64,000 nt of DNA from Microcoleus sp. FACHB-68 (GTDB lineage Bacteria; Cyanobacteriota; Cyanobacteriia; Cyanobacteriales; Oscillatoriaceae). The stretch lies in the NCBI RefSeq assembly GCF_014695715.1, contig NZ_JACJOT010000006.1, forward strand, positions 806,001-870,000. The letters run 5' to 3'. Below the pieces are notes generated by a model. The model searched no databases. It had not been told where the DNA came from and saw only the letters and a list, made by a program, of their open reading frames with translations. Below are positions 8,197 through 18,908 of the stretch, piece by piece. Position 1 is the first letter of the stretch. Every line of letters starts with the position of its first letter. Both the position numbers and the translations under genes were made by a program.

Positions 8197-11100
8197 ATGC
8201 CGGTGTTTAATGGGTCAGTTGGTAGTGATGTTATTCAAGGAACGCCACAAAAAGACATCTTACTTTCACAGAGTGGAGATGACTTCATTTTTGGAATGGA
8301 AGAAGATGATTATATTCAAGGTAACGCCGCAGAAGATCACCTCAATGGCAACACCGGCAATGATACAGTGCAAGGCGGTCAAGGCAACGATCTGCTCCAC
8401 GGAGGAAAAGGAAATGACCATTTGTGGGGGGATTTGGGAAACGACACAGTTTGGGGAGACGAAGGTAATGACAGTGTCATCGGTGGCAGTAGTGACCCAG
8501 TAAAGTCACAAAATGATGCTGCAGACTTATTATGTGGCTACACCGGCAGCGACTATATCAACGGCAATGCCGGTGATGACTGGGTCAACGGCAATGAAAA
8601 CCAAGATACAATTCAAGGCGGTAAAGACAACGATACCGTTCATGGTGGCAAAGACAATGATTACTTATATGGAGATATTGGCAACGACCGGCTGTGTGGG
8701 GATTTAGGTGCAGATACAATCACAGGGGGAGAAGGAAAAGATAGCTTTGTCATCGGTCTTCGCCAAGACGTAGCCGGATATTTATCAACCGGCGGCGCAA
8801 AAATCAGCGATGCCGATTGGATTTTAGACTTCAACAAACAAATCGATGAAATCGAATTAATTGGTGGGATAAAATTTGCCGACTTGAATATTTTTGCCGG
8901 CATCGGAGAGTATGCCGACCATACAATTATTCAAGATAAAGGAAGCAGTGAATATTTAGCCATTTTAAAAGGGATAGACACCTTAAATCCCTCTGAAATC
9001 GCAATCGTGATTGAAGTGCCGGCACCGACACCAACACCAGGGTCTACTCCCACACCAGAACCGACACCAACACCAGGATCTACTCCTACACCAACACCAG
9101 AACCGACACCAACACCAGGCTCTACTCCCATACCGACACCGACACCGGAACCGACACCAACACCAGGCTCTACTCCCATACCGACACCGGCACCGACACC
9201 AACACCAGAACCGACACCAGAACCGACACCAACACCAGAACCGACACCAACACCAGGCTCTACTCCCACACCGACCCCGGAACCGACACCAACACCGGAA
9301 CCCACACCTACTAACAACCCACCGACTGATATCGCTTTATCAGAGAACAATGTTAATGAAAATAGCGCAGTCGGCACTGTGATTGGGAATTTCTCGACAA
9401 CAGATATAGATGTAGGAGATTCCCAGACTTACACCCTTGTTGAGGATGCCGGTGGACGCTTTAGTGTTGACAATGAGCAGATAAAAGTTGCAGATGGCAC
9501 CTTATTAGACTTTGAAACCAGTAGCAATCACAGCATTCGGGTGCGCGTCACAGATAGGGCCGGCAATACTTTTGAAAAAGATATTGTCATTAATGTCAAC
9601 GATCTCAATGAAATCCCCCCGAATAATCTGCCGGTGGCACAAGCCGATAAACCTTTCACCGTTGTTGAAGATACAGCCGGCATTTCTTTAGCAATTTCTC
9701 AACCGACTGATGCGGATGGAGATGCGCTCACCGTTATTATTAATACCATTCCTGATCCCACAAAAGCTGTGGTGCGGGTGGCAGGAACACTCGCTTCTGT
9801 GGCGGTCAATCAGACTTTAACATTAGCTGAGTTAACGGCTTTAGAATTGGTGCCGGCAGCGAATGCTTGGGGAAGTGCCGGCACGTTTAGTTATACGGTA
9901 GCTGATGGCAAAGGTGGCACGGATACTCAAACGGTGACAGTGGAAATTTCACCAATTAATGATGCGCCACCTGTTGCAGTGGATGACACAACATCGGCTG
10001 TAGTGTTGAGCAATCTCTTAAAAATTCCGGTAGCTGATTTGCTAGCCAATGATACGGATGTGGAAGGAAATCTGCTCTCAATTACAGCCGTATCAAATCC
10101 GGTGAATGGCACAGTGGTTCTAGAAAATGAAGTGGTGACTTTTCGAGCCAATGCGGGGGTGGCAACAACAAATTCGTTTTCCTTTGAATATACGATATCG
10201 GATGGCAAGGGTGGTACGGATACAGCAACGGTGAATGTGTCGGTCGTCTCGGCAGTGGAGTTGAGTGCGGTGGAGACGCAGACTGATTTACCTGCCGGTG
10301 CCGGGGGTTTTGTCATGTCTGGCATTGAGCCGGGTGATATCACTGGCTACTCAGTCAGTGATGCAGGTGATGTCAATCGCGATGGACTCGCTGATGTGAT
10401 AATTAATTCTCCTCTGGCAGGTTTCACTGGACAATCTTATGTGGTATTTGGGAAAGCTGATGGCACTGCGATTAATCTCAGTGATGTCGTTGTCGGTAAT
10501 GGTGGCTTCCTTATCAATATCAATCGTTCCTTAGATATTAGTACCACCTATGCAGTCAGTGGAGCAGGGGATGTTAACGGTGATGGGTTTTTTGACCTGA
10601 TTGTTGGTGTTCCCTCTGCTGATTTTAATGGGAATGAAAATGCTGGAAAGTCTTATGTAGTTTTTGGCAAGTCTAATACCAATGCCGTGAACTTGTCCAA
10701 CATTGTTCTTGAAAATAGTGGCTTTGTTATTAACGGCATTGAGCGTAATGATCGAGCCGGCTGGTCAGTCAGTGATGCAGGAGATGTCAATGGCGATGGT
10801 CTTGCTGACTTCATTATTGGCGCAAGTGAGCTGGAGGGGCCGCCGTTTAACCCGGCTGATCCAGGAAAAGCATATTTGGTATTTGGTAAGACTGATACCA
10901 ATGCAATTGATTTGAATAATTTGGGGAGTAGTGGCTTTATCATTAATGGCATTAACGTTGCGGACGCTACCGGCCTTTCTGTTAGTGGCTTGGGTGACAT
11001 CAATGGGGATGGATTGGATGATTTTATTATTGGTGTACCTGAAGATTGGGGACTGCCAGACACTCGTCCTGTTACTCGCTCAGGAAAAGCTTATGTCGTG

Positions 11101-12261
11101 TTCGGCAAAGCGAGTAATACCACAGTTAATCTAAGTGATGTCGCTGCTGGGAATGGCGGTTTTGTCCTTAATGGTATTGATCCAGGAGATAGTGCCGGCG
11201 TTTCAGTTAGTGGAGCCGGAGATGTCAATGGGGATGGTCTGCCTGATTTAATTGTTGGTGCGTCTCATGGCGATCCAGGAGGAGTGGAGCAAGCTGGAGA
11301 ATCTTATGTGATATTCGGCAAGTCAAATACAACTGCGGTGAATCTGAGCGACGTGAGTGCAGGAAATGGTGGCTTTGTCATCAATGGTATCGATCCATTA
11401 GACTTTTCTGCACACAGGGTCAGTGGAGTTGGGGATGTCAACGGTGATGGATTGGATGATCTGATTATCGGTGCTCCTTTAGCCGATCCTGGAGGAACTG
11501 GAGAATCCTATGTCGTGTTTGGCAAAACAGATAGTTCGGTGGTGAGTTTAAGTGATGTAGCTGCCGGCAATGGTGGCTTTGTTATTAATGCCAGTGGTAT
11601 TGAGGACCATGCCGGCACTTCAGTCAGTGGGGGAGGCGATGTGAACGGGGATGGCTTTGCTGACTTAGTTATCGGCGCTCCTTATGGGGCCGAACGAAGG
11701 ATCAATCTTAACCTTCCTGGCAAATCCTATGTGATATTTGGGGGGGATTTCACCGGCAGCGTCACCCAGCAAGGCACAACCGGCAACGACAACCTCACCG
11801 GCACCACCGCCGCCGATGTCCTGATTGGCGCTCAAGGCAATGATACGATAGCCGGCAATGGGGGCACTGATGTGCTTTATGGTGGTGCTGGGGATGACAT
11901 TCTCGGCATCAGCGATCTCACCTTTAAACGCCTTGACGGGGGTTTAGGAACCGATACCCTCCGTCTTGATGGCACATTTAATCTTGATTTAACCACCGTT
12001 GCAGATATCAAAATTGCCGGGGTTGAAATTATTGATATCACCGGCACTGGCAATAACATTTTCACGCTTAATGTCAGCGACTTACGAAATCTTTCTGAAA
12101 CCACAAGCACCTTGCGGGTTTTAGGAAATGCCGGTGATGTTGTCTCTGGTAATTTTGCCGGCTTTACCAGTAGCAGTGCCAATGGTTTTACAACTTACAC
12201 CGATGGAATTATTTCACTGATAGTGCAAGAGACGATTAATCAAGCCGGTGTTATTGTCTAA
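8197..12261 (+). CDS. Giant surface protein: RTX, cadherin and FG-GAP propeller
   Basis: A 1354-residue mosaic protein, likely secreted and Ca2+-dependent. Residues 1-180 are haemolysin-type Ca2+-binding nonapeptides ([25 protein letters not shown]). Residues 275-370 form a [15 protein letters not shown] linker. Residues 376-470 are a cadherin repeat ([12 protein letters not shown], with a DxD-type Ca2+ site). Two cadherin-like/VCBS-type modules follow (about 478-690). Seven copies of VSxxGDVNGDGxxDxIIG between about 694 and 1183 match the FG-GAP repeats of an integrin-alpha-like seven-bladed propeller. A second RTX block ([16 protein letters not shown]) is at about 1190-1240. There is no N-terminal signal peptide, as is usual for RTX proteins exported by type I secretion. 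No exporter lies nearby. Adhesion or cell-surface assembly is the likely role. Confidence 0.88.
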   Translation: MPVFNGSVGSDVIQGTPQKDILLSQSGDDFIFGMEEDDYIQGNAAEDHLNGNTGNDTVQGGQGNDLLHGGKGNDHLWGDLGNDTVWGDEGNDSVIGGSSDPVKSQNDAADLLCGYTGSDYINGNAGDDWVNGNENQDTIQGGKDNDTVHGGKDNDYLYGDIGNDRLCGDLGADTITGGEGKDSFVIGLRQDVAGYLSTGGAKISDADWILDFNKQIDEIELIGGIKFADLNIFAGIGEYADHTIIQDKGSSEYLAILKGIDTLNPSEIAIVIEVPAPTPTPGSTPTPEPTPTPGSTPTPTPEPTPTPGSTPIPTPTPEPTPTPGSTPIPTPAPTPTPEPTPEPTPTPEPTPTPGSTPTPTPEPTPTPEPTPTNNPPTDIALSENNVNENSAVGTVIGNFSTTDIDVGDSQTYTLVEDAGGRFSVDNEQIKVADGTLLDFETSSNHSIRVRVTDRAGNTFEKDIVINVNDLNEIPPNNLPVAQADKPFTVVEDTAGISLAISQPTDADGDALTVIINTIPDPTKAVVRVAGTLASVAVNQTLTLAELTALELVPAANAWGSAGTFSYTVADGKGGTDTQTVTVEISPINDAPPVAVDDTTSAVVLSNLLKIPVADLLANDTDVEGNLLSITAVSNPVNGTVVLENEVVTFRANAGVATTNSFSFEYTISDGKGGTDTATVNVSVVSAVELSAVETQTDLPAGAGGFVMSGIEPGDITGYSVSDAGDVNRDGLADVIINSPLAGFTGQSYVVFGKADGTAINLSDVVVGNGGFLININRSLDISTTYAVSGAGDVNGDGFFDLIVGVPSADFNGNENAGKSYVVFGKSNTNAVNLSNIVLENSGFVINGIERNDRAGWSVSDAGDVNGDGLADFIIGASELEGPPFNPADPGKAYLVFGKTDTNAIDLNNLGSSGFIINGINVADATGLSVSGLGDINGDGLDDFIIGVPEDWGLPDTRPVTRSGKAYVVFGKASNTTVNLSDVAAGNGGFVLNGIDPGDSAGVSVSGAGDVNGDGLPDLIVGASHGDPGGVEQAGESYVIFGKSNTTAVNLSDVSAGNGGFVINGIDPLDFSAHRVSGVGDVNGDGLDDLIIGAPLADPGGTGESYVVFGKTDSSVVSLSDVAAGNGGFVINASGIEDHAGTSVSGGGDVNGDGFADLVIGAPYGAERRINLNLPGKSYVIFGGDFTGSVTQQGTTGNDNLTGTTAADVLIGAQGNDTIAGNGGTDVLYGGAGDDILGISDLTFKRLDGGLGTDTLRLDGTFNLDLTTVADIKIAGVEIIDITGTGNNIFTLNVSDLRNLSETTSTLRVLGNAGDVVSGNFAGFTSSSANGFTTYTDGIISLIVQETINQAGVIV

Positions 12262-12320
12262 TCGAGTGAGTGGCTATGTTCGCCGGTTCGACTATTTGTG
12301 AGCAGCCGGCATCTTTTTTT

Positions 12321-12375
12321 AACCGCAGATAAACGCAGATAAACGCAGATGAATTCAAGGCTCATCTGCGTTTAT
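12321..12375. repeat. ACGCAGATG repeats forming an inverted repeat
   Basis: Three direct copies of AACCGCAGAT/AAACGCAGAT are followed by an opposite copy. ATAAACGCAGATGA (12339-12352) pairs perfectly with TCATCTGCGTTTAT (12362-12375) around a 9-base loop. It lies between the convergent surface protein gene and clpC, so it may end transcription from both sides. Confidence 0.75.
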
Positions 12376-12409
12376 TTGTGGTATATATCCAGTGAAACTG
12401 GGATGGTTT

Positions 12410-12437
12410 GTAGAGACGTTATGTGCAACGTCTCTAC
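12410..12437. terminator. GTAGAGACGTT hairpin downstream of clpC
   Basis: GTAGAGACGTT (12410-12420) pairs perfectly with AACGTCTCTAC (12427-12437) around ATGTGC. The element ends 16 bases from the clpC stop codon. TAGAGACGTT/AACGTCTCTA hairpins recur in cyanobacterial genomes, so this may be a dispersed repeat that serves as a terminator. Confidence 0.6.
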
Positions 12438-12453
12438 ATCAGGATCGGACTGC

Positions 12454-14931
12454 TTAACGAGATAAGGCTAATTGCGGTAGCTGTTCGTGGGAGTCAGCCG
12501 GCACCACCTTAACTTGACCGTTTTCATCCACATCAACGATGGCACTATCGCCTTCTTTAATGTGGCCGGCAAGGAGTTCTTCGGCAAGAACATCTTCTAA
12601 CAGACGCATAATCGCGCGGCGCAGGGGCCGAGCACCATAGTTGGGATCGTAACCTTCCTCAACTAAGCGGTCTTTAAACCGTTCAGTTACGTCTAAAATG
12701 ATGCCTTGCTCAGATAGCCGGCTAAAGACATCGCGCAGCAAGATATCTGCGATTTGTTTGACTTCATCCTTGCTTAACTGACGGAAGACGATAATTTCAT
12801 CGAGCCGGTTGATAAACTCAGGTCGGAAATATTGCTTGAGTTCTTCATTCACCAGAGTACGAATGCGGTTGTACTGCGCGTCTGTTTGGCTTTCTGCAAA
12901 CTCGAAACCTAAACCGCCGCCGCCTTTGGAAATCACCTTAGACCCGATATTAGAGGTCATGATCAGTAGAGTATTTTTGAAGTCTACTGTACGACCTTTG
13001 GCATCGGTTAAGCGTCCGTCTTCAAGGATTTGTAGCATCATATTGAAGACATCGGGGTGAGCTTTTTCGATTTCGTCGAATAGCACCACCGTGTAAGGAC
13101 GCCGGCGTACGGCTTCAGTTAGCTGGCCACCTTCGTCATAACCCACGTATCCGGGAGGGGAACCGATGAGTTTGGAGACGGTGTGGCGTTCCATGAATTC
13201 CGACATATCGAGTCGGATCATCGCTTCTTCTGAACCGAAGAAATAGGCAGCCAAGGCTTTGGTTAGCTCGGTTTTCCCAACGCCGGTTGGCCCGGAGAAG
13301 ATAAAGCTGGCGATAGGCCGGTCGGGGTTCTTCAAGCCAACTCGTGCGCGACGAATGGCGCGAGAAACGGCTGTTACCGCTTCTTCTTGCCCGATAAGAC
13401 GCTGGTGCAGAGTGTCTTCCATGTGCAGCAGCTTTTCAGATTCAGACTCGGTAAGTTTGCTCACCGGCACGCCTGTCCAGCTGGCGACAATGTCGGCGAT
13501 GTCTTCTTCGGTGACAATTGGCTTTTGGGTGACTTCGGGTTTGCTATTGGCAGCGGCTTTGAGTTCAGCTTGCAGTTCTAGTTCGCGATCTCGCAACTGT
13601 CCCGCTTTATCAAAGTCTTGATCCCGCACCGCCGCTTCTTTTTCTTTCGTCACTTTCGGCAGTTCTTGCTTAAGCGCCTTCATTGCCGGTGATACCTGGG
13701 CGTTCATCAGGTGGACTCTTGAGCCGGCTTCATCAATCAAGTCGATGGCTTTATCCGGCAAGAAGCGATCGCTGATGTAGCGATCTGAAAGCTTGGCAGC
13801 AGCATCTATCGCTTCATCAGAGATGGTCAGTTTGTGGTGTTCTTCATAAGTTGAGCGCAACCCGAAGAGAATTTCAATGGTTTCCGCAACGCTGGGTTCG
13901 CCAACTTTCACCGGCTGGAACCGGCGTTCTAAGGCGGCATCGCGCTCAATATGCTTGCGGTACTCATCCAGGGTGGTTGCGCCAATGCACTGCAATTCAC
14001 CCCGTGCTAATGCCGGCTTGAGGATATTGGCAGCATCAATACCACCTTCTGATCCACCGGCACCGATCAACGTGTGGATTTCATCAATCACTAGGATAAT
14101 GTTGCCGGCACTGCGAACCTCTTGCATAATCGTCTTGAGGCGTTCTTCAAACTCACCCCGGAAACGAGTGCCGGCTAGCAGCGAACCCATATCCAGCATG
14201 ATCACTTCCTTGTCCTCAAGAATGTCGGGGACGTTCTTGCTGACAATACGCTGGGCCATACCTTCGGCAATTGCCGTTTTACCGACTCCCGGTTCGCCAA
14301 TTAAGACGGGATTATTCTTCGTACGACGACCCAGAATTTGAATCACCCGCTCGATTTCCGCCTCGCGTCCTACAACCGGGTCGAGTTTGCCTTCGGCTGC
14401 CTGCTTGGTGAGATTGGTGCCAAACTCTTCCAGGGTAGGGGCTTTGGTGCGGCTGCTGCTATTCTGGCTGCCGGCGGCGGTGGGGACGGATGCCGGCACG
14501 TCTGAGAGTTCCTCAATCACTTGCGCTTGCAACTGCGTCATGTCAACGCCCAAGTTTTCCAGGACTTTTCCTGCCACACCTTTAGACTCTTGCAGCAGTG
14601 CCAGCAGAATGTGTTCGGGGGCGATGTAGTTATGCCCTAACAAATTCGCTTCTTTCAAAGATGTCTCAAAAATGCTCTTGGCGCGAGGCGTCAGCGGAAT
14701 TTCTGAGGGCACAAAGCCGGCACCCCGACCAATAATTCTTTCCACCTCAACCCGTGCATCCTTCAGGTTAACGCCCTGCTCTTTCAGCACTTTTGCGGCA
14801 TTACTGGTTCCTTCGCCAATGATACCCAAGAGGATTTGCTCTGTTCCGACAAAGTTGTGTTTGAGGCGACGTGCTTCCTCTTGGGCTAGCAAAATCACCC
14901 GAATAGATTTTTCTGTGAAGCGTTCAAACAT
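12454..14931 (-). CDS. clpC: ATP-dependent Clp protease ATP-binding subunit ClpC
   Basis: An AAA+ unfoldase of 825 residues, close to the usual cyanobacterial ClpC length. It feeds substrates to the ClpP/R protease core in the cytosol. The order is the double Clp N-terminal repeat (1-150, starting [22 protein letters not shown]), first ATPase module with Walker A GEPGVGKT near residue 213 and Walker B VIDEIH, a UVR-type coiled-coil insert (about 425-460), and second ATPase module with Walker A GPTGVGKT and [11 protein letters not shown]. The ClpP-contact loop and C-terminal D2-small domain follow. Start ATG at 14931 fits the conserved N-terminus. It is convergent with the surface protein gene, and two hairpins separate them. 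Confidence 0.97.
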   Translation of the reverse strand: MFERFTEKSIRVILLAQEEARRLKHNFVGTEQILLGIIGEGTSNAAKVLKEQGVNLKDARVEVERIIGRGAGFVPSEIPLTPRAKSIFETSLKEANLLGHNYIAPEHILLALLQESKGVAGKVLENLGVDMTQLQAQVIEELSDVPASVPTAAGSQNSSSRTKAPTLEEFGTNLTKQAAEGKLDPVVGREAEIERVIQILGRRTKNNPVLIGEPGVGKTAIAEGMAQRIVSKNVPDILEDKEVIMLDMGSLLAGTRFRGEFEERLKTIMQEVRSAGNIILVIDEIHTLIGAGGSEGGIDAANILKPALARGELQCIGATTLDEYRKHIERDAALERRFQPVKVGEPSVAETIEILFGLRSTYEEHHKLTISDEAIDAAAKLSDRYISDRFLPDKAIDLIDEAGSRVHLMNAQVSPAMKALKQELPKVTKEKEAAVRDQDFDKAGQLRDRELELQAELKAAANSKPEVTQKPIVTEEDIADIVASWTGVPVSKLTESESEKLLHMEDTLHQRLIGQEEAVTAVSRAIRRARVGLKNPDRPIASFIFSGPTGVGKTELTKALAAYFFGSEEAMIRLDMSEFMERHTVSKLIGSPPGYVGYDEGGQLTEAVRRRPYTVVLFDEIEKAHPDVFNMMLQILEDGRLTDAKGRTVDFKNTLLIMTSNIGSKVISKGGGGLGFEFAESQTDAQYNRIRTLVNEELKQYFRPEFINRLDEIIVFRQLSKDEVKQIADILLRDVFSRLSEQGIILDVTERFKDRLVEEGYDPNYGARPLRRAIMRLLEDVLAEELLAGHIKEGDSAIVDVDENGQVKVVPADSHEQLPQLALSR

Positions 14932-15268
14932 GGCTAATTCCTCTCAAATTTTTGGAGCTACGGCCCAAATTCGCTGTTTGGAGCAGGGGGGAGACTCTCA
15001 AAATCTAACGCTGTAACATTTTGTTTACTTCTTGATTTAATGTACCGCTCTAGAGGGACTGCCGGCAGTGAGGAGAGCCGTATTAGACAATGGGGTAGAA
15101 GCCGCCTGATTTAGTCCTGAGTGCCCAGTTCTGAGTCCTGAGTGGGAAGTGGGTGAGTGCTGAGGGGTGAGACAGATCCCCTCAACGCCGCCTGTGCTGG
15201 GCCTTAAGTTCTGATGGGTAGTGAGTCTGGGGAAGTGTAGCTATCCGTCAGACACCGGCTGCAAAACT
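14932..15268. repeat. clpC upstream region with degenerate CTGAGT direct repeats
   Basis: No gene is visible in these 337 bases. From about 15114 to 15171 the motif GTCCTGAGTG recurs in imperfect copies (GAGTCCTGAGTG, GGGTGAGTGCTGAG), a low-complexity repeat. The remainder should contain the clpC promoter, but I could not pick out its -35 and -10 boxes with confidence. Confidence 0.5.
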
Positions 15269-16060
15269 TTAACCAAGGCGAGTCACCAACTGGTTCACGC
15301 GGGGTCTGCCAAAGCGATTCCAGGCACTACCGCCTCGCAAAAACAGCTCCATCCAGCGAATCGGTTGTTTCCCATCGGCAGCGTCCCAACCAGAACTCCC
15401 CGGTGCGAAAGCCAGAGTCCCTTCCGGCACATCGAAGGTGCCATCGGTATAAATTGCATCACTCACCACATCTCCCACACGAATCGCGACCTTAGTTTCG
15501 GGTTTCAGGTCGAGAGTGTCGGCGGGAATAGTGGTTTTGATGTTGCCGTAGCCATCGATCCAGGCGATGCGATCGTTGGGTGCGGAGACGATTTGGTCGG
15601 GTTTCAAACGCTCTCCCAAAAGGCTGCTATCACCTTTGGCAATATCGGTAGCTGCAGTGGGAAATACATCTCGTGAACGAAACTGAGAACCGCCTCTGGA
15701 AACCTTGACATTACGAATTTCTTGTGCATGGTCTTTGATGAAGGAAAAAGTGTAGCCGGCAAAGACTCCCACAACTTTCACGCCATTGGGCAGCAAGGCA
15801 TAGGTCAAACCCTCTCCTTCATTATTTTGCCGCGCTTCTGGATCGTCTTTGCGGGGGGCGCAGTTGTGATAAATCAAACGTTCCTCTGGGCCAGGATTAA
15901 GGCCAAGTTGCGCGACCCAGAAGCCGGTTGCCAGGGTACTGAACGCCGGCACGGAGAGGCAGTGGACTTGTGATGCCGGTAGTGCCATTAAAAGACGTTG
16001 TGTAACCTCTGCAAATGCGGGATCGCCGATGCCGTAGTCTGCAATTAAGGTGATGAACAT
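15269..16060 (-). CDS. SAM hydroxide adenosyltransferase family protein (DUF62)
   Basis: A 263-residue member of the SAM-dependent chlorinase/fluorinase superfamily. Most members hydrolyse S-adenosylmethionine to adenosine and methionine using an activated water rather than a halide. The N-terminus ITLIADYGIGDPAFAEV fits the family ITLxTDFGxxDPYVGxM motif, with Asp at position 8. A C-terminal beta domain begins near the stretch NDRIAWIDGYGNIKTTI, matching the family DxFGNxxTNI segment. TLAFAPGSSGW near the end matches the substrate-binding stretch. Whether this copy halogenates cannot be told by eye; hydrolysis is the common activity. It is divergent from htpX. Confidence 0.82.
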   Translation of the reverse strand: MFITLIADYGIGDPAFAEVTQRLLMALPASQVHCLSVPAFSTLATGFWVAQLGLNPGPEERLIYHNCAPRKDDPEARQNNEGEGLTYALLPNGVKVVGVFAGYTFSFIKDHAQEIRNVKVSRGGSQFRSRDVFPTAATDIAKGDSSLLGERLKPDQIVSAPNDRIAWIDGYGNIKTTIPADTLDLKPETKVAIRVGDVVSDAIYTDGTFDVPEGTLAFAPGSSGWDAADGKQPIRWMELFLRGGSAWNRFGRPRVNQLVTRLG

Positions 16061-16247
16061 ATTGCCTCACGGGTTGGATTCCACTGTCAGGTTATCCCAA
16101 CTTCGCAGGGCTAGAGCCGGCTCATCCTGTAGTTCTGCCGGCAGTCGCAGAGGCATTTCATTCATGGGGTAGAGACGCAATCCCACCGAAATCTGAGAAC
16201 TTAAAAGTAATCAGGAAAAAAATCTTAACAATCACAAACGAAAAATT

Positions 16248-17129
16248 ATGCGTGGGATCAATCAAATCAAAACAGCGGCGCTGCTGGGACTGCTGAGCGG
16301 TCTTTTGGTTCTCGGTGGCTATTATTTAGTGGGTAATGAGCAGGGACTTTATCTCGGTTTGGCCTTTGCAGCCTTCAGCAGTATTAGCTCTTGGTATTAT
16401 TCGGATCAAGCTGTGTTAATGGCCTATCGCGCTCAGCCACTAGAGCGTCAAGAAGCACCGGAACTGTACGATATGGTCGCTTCTTTGAGCGAACGTGCCG
16501 ACATTCCAATGCCAAAATTATTTATCGTCCCCACAAAATCTCCAAATGCCTTTGCCACCGGCAGAGATCCGGAACACGCGGCAGTGGCAGTTACACAAGG
16601 GATTTTAGAATTACTTTCGCCTGAGGAACTTGAAGCCGTTTTAGCACACGAACTGACCCACATTCGCAACCGCGACACCCTAACTGGGGCAGTTGCCGGC
16701 ACGATTGCCGGTGCACTGACATTTGCTGGGCGGATTCTAACATTTGGGGCGCTTTACGGGCCGGTAACGCGGGATGATCGGCGGGGTGGAAACGCACTCG
16801 GTACACTATTTTTAATTGTTTTAGCGCCGGTTGCTGCCGGTTTAATTCAGATGGCGATTTCTCGGACGCGAGAGTATGCCGCTGACTTGGGTGCCGCTGA
16901 AATCACCGGCAACCCCCTAGGACTTGTCAGTGCGCTACAGAAGCTAGAAGAAATGGGCCACCAGATCCCCATGAACGGCAACCCAACGATGTCGTCACTG
17001 CTAATTGTCAATCCCACATCTAAAAAAGGGTTGCAGTCCCTCTTCCTGACTCACCCACCAACAGAAGAACGCATTCGTCGGCTTCAAGAATTGGCCCAGC
17101 AAAAGCAAGGCACGCCGGTGATGGCTTAG
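16248..17129 (+). CDS. htpX: M48 family zinc metalloprotease HtpX
   Basis: A membrane zinc protease of 293 residues involved in membrane protein quality control. Two N-terminal hydrophobic segments (about 10-27 and 31-50) anchor it. The zinc site HELTHIRNRD is at about residues 138-147, and the third ligand is in the YAADLGAAEITG region near 212. Two more hydrophobic segments (AGTIAGALTFAGRILTFGAL and GTLFLIVLAPVAAGLIQ) lie between them, as in HtpX. The C-terminus LFLTHPPTEERIRRLQEL is the family signature. The start ATG at 16248 follows an AT-rich stretch with no strong Shine-Dalgarno. Confidence 0.93.
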   Translation: MRGINQIKTAALLGLLSGLLVLGGYYLVGNEQGLYLGLAFAAFSSISSWYYSDQAVLMAYRAQPLERQEAPELYDMVASLSERADIPMPKLFIVPTKSPNAFATGRDPEHAAVAVTQGILELLSPEELEAVLAHELTHIRNRDTLTGAVAGTIAGALTFAGRILTFGALYGPVTRDDRRGGNALGTLFLIVLAPVAAGLIQMAISRTREYAADLGAAEITGNPLGLVSALQKLEEMGHQIPMNGNPTMSSLLIVNPTSKKGLQSLFLTHPPTEERIRRLQELAQQKQGTPVMA

Positions 17130-17186
17130 AAAAGGAAGGAACCCTTTCTCTCCTGCGACTATAGGGGCCGGTTTCTAGAAAACTCG

Positions 17187-17246
17187 CCCCCATGCCCAAT
17201 GCCCAATGCCCCATGCCCAATCCCCCATGCCCCATGCCCAATGCCC
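17187..17246. repeat. Heptamer tandem repeat abutting the map stop codon
   Basis: About eight units of CCCCATG/CCCAATG fill the space between the convergent htpX and map genes. The block runs right up to the map stop codon at 17247-17249. Same family as the blocks at 43-82, 761-835 and 54004-54064. Confidence 0.85.
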
Positions 17247-18017
17247 CTAACCCCTATCCGGCAGCGTCAGAATCTCAACCCCATCTGCCGTAACCGTCAC
17301 AGTATGCTCAAACTGGGCGGAAAGCTTGCGATCCTGGGTGACAGCAGTCCAACCATCCTCAAGCACATCGACTTCCCAAGTGCCTTCATTGATCATTGGT
17401 TCGATTGTGAAAACCATGCCGGCTCTCAAACGCTTGCCGGTTCCCCGTTTCCCGTAGTGGGGAATCTCAGGGGCAGTGTGAAAAACGCGGTGAACCCCAT
17501 GCCCGACAAAGTTTCGTACGACGGAAAAGCCCTCTGCCTCAGCATACTCTTGAATTGCGGCACCAATATCTCCAATGCGAGCGTTTGGCTTAACTTCAGC
17601 AATTCCTCTTTTCAGGCACTCGTGGGTTACTTCGACAAGCTTTTTCGCCAAAGGGGAAGGCGTTCCAACGAAGAATGTTTTCGAGGTGTCGCCGTAATAG
17701 CCATCAACAATTGGGGTGACATCGATATTAATAATGTCACCGTCTTGAAGAATTTGCTTGGCGTTGGGAATGCCGTGACAAACCACTTCGTTAATGCTCG
17801 TGCAAATAGACTTGGGAAAACCCTTGTAACCGAGCGGAGCGCTTTTAGCTCCCTGTGCTTTTGTCCAGCGTTCCGCTTCGTCGTTGAGTTCTAGGGTGCT
17901 GACTCCAGGTTTTACCAGCGGTTCAAGATAGCAGAGGAGTTCGGCAGCCAAACGCCCAGCCGTTCGCATTTTGTCTAACTCCCGACTGGATAAAAGCTCG
18001 ATGGTTTCACTTTTCAT
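17247..18017 (-). CDS. map: Methionine aminopeptidase, type I
   Basis: A 256-residue cytosolic dinuclear metallopeptidase that removes the initiator Met. The family motifs are GFPKSICTSINEVVCHGIP (substrate His in VCHGIP), DIINIDVTPIVDGYYGDTSKTFFVG (two metal Asp), NFVGHGVHRVFHTAPEIPHYG (metal His) and FTIEPMIN (metal Glu). The final metal Glu is in QFEHTVTV. Length and order are those of a class Ia enzyme without an N-terminal extension. The gene is divergent from the NIF3-like gene across about 90 bases, which must hold both promoters. Its stop codon touches a heptamer repeat. Confidence 0.95.
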   Translation of the reverse strand: MKSETIELLSSRELDKMRTAGRLAAELLCYLEPLVKPGVSTLELNDEAERWTKAQGAKSAPLGYKGFPKSICTSINEVVCHGIPNAKQILQDGDIINIDVTPIVDGYYGDTSKTFFVGTPSPLAKKLVEVTHECLKRGIAEVKPNARIGDIGAAIQEYAEAEGFSVVRNFVGHGVHRVFHTAPEIPHYGKRGTGKRLRAGMVFTIEPMINEGTWEVDVLEDGWTAVTQDRKLSAQFEHTVTVTADGVEILTLPDRG

Positions 18018-18107
18018 AGTTGTTGTTCCTGGATTTCTGGCCGCTTTGGTAGTTTATATTTAAGTTGGGCGGTTTAGATTTAGCGCTTTAAATATTACCG
18101 GCTACTT

Positions 18108-18818
18108 TTGATGATTGTTTTAGAAAATATAGCACAGTTTTTAGACAGTTTTTTTGCGGTTAATCGTTTTGAAGAGAAAGAAAGAGGGGGAATCTATCAC
18201 CACTCCTCAAGGCCGGTTCGCCGCTTCGGGTTAGCATTAGAGCCTGGGATGCAGTTAAAAAATTGGACGAAAGAACAACAATTAGATGCTTTGTTTTTAC
18301 ACCGGCCTTGGAAACTTGAAGCGGGACAACTCACACCAGATATCGGCATTGTGGCCTATCATTTGGCTTTTGATGAACGCCTAACGCTTGGTTTTAATCC
18401 CCGTCTAGCTGAAGTTTTGGGGATATCGGAATTAGAAGTATTAGGGGAAAAAGAAGGGCGACCAATTGGAATGATAGGGGAAATTACTCTAGCGAAATTT
18501 CCTATTTTTTGTGAGCGTTTAAATGAAGTTTTTGGAGGTTCTGAGGAAATTTTTGCCGGCACCCAGAATAACCTGTGTCGGGTGGCTGTAATGGGGGCAA
18601 TGACTGATGCACTGGTGCGGGAAGCGGCATTGCGGGGTGCTGAGATCTACATCACCGGCCAGTTGCGGAAGCCGGCTTTATCGGCTGTGCGGGAAACCGG
18701 CATTGCGGTGGTTGCAGCCGGTCATCGCCGGTGTGAGGAGTGGGGGTTGCGGGCGCTTGCCGGTGTGTTGCGCGAACGCTGGTCTAGCTTGGAAGTGATC
18801 GTAAGTTCTGATCCCTGA
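18108..18818 (+). CDS. NIF3-like dinuclear metal centre protein (DUF34)
   Basis: A 236-residue protein of the NIF3/DUF34 family. These proteins form ring-like oligomers with a two-metal site and are often labelled GTP cyclohydrolase 1 type 2 homologues; the true reaction is unsettled. Matching segments are LDALFLHRPWKL (normally a His-rich metal site), GIVAYHLAFDERLTLGFNPRLAEVLG, and the C-terminal VVAAGHRRCEEWGLRALAGVLRE, where family members have GHxxSE. The first segment has a single His where many homologues have two, so metal binding may differ. ATG at 18108 is followed directly by AUU; MIVLENIAQFLDSFF begins normally. Confidence 0.8.
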   Translation: MMIVLENIAQFLDSFFAVNRFEEKERGGIYHHSSRPVRRFGLALEPGMQLKNWTKEQQLDALFLHRPWKLEAGQLTPDIGIVAYHLAFDERLTLGFNPRLAEVLGISELEVLGEKEGRPIGMIGEITLAKFPIFCERLNEVFGGSEEIFAGTQNNLCRVAVMGAMTDALVREAALRGAEIYITGQLRKPALSAVRETGIAVVAAGHRRCEEWGLRALAGVLRERWSSLEVIVSSDP

Positions 18819-18908
18819 TTCAATGAACGTGCTGCTAAAGTCTCACTTTTCTCAAACAGCAGTATAAATAGATTTTGTCTAATTGTGCTGTCTTTGATTA
18901 AGCATTCA

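Noticed and set aside
9011-9382. His/Arg/Gln-rich frame and Gly/Val-rich reverse frame in the surface protein gene
   Set aside because: They are shadows of the PTPTPEP-encoding repeat in the large gene; low-complexity DNA keeps all frames open.
12301-12460. A tRNA or small RNA between the surface protein gene and clpC
   Set aside because: The hairpins are accounted for by two dispersed repeat families, and no cloverleaf can be drawn.
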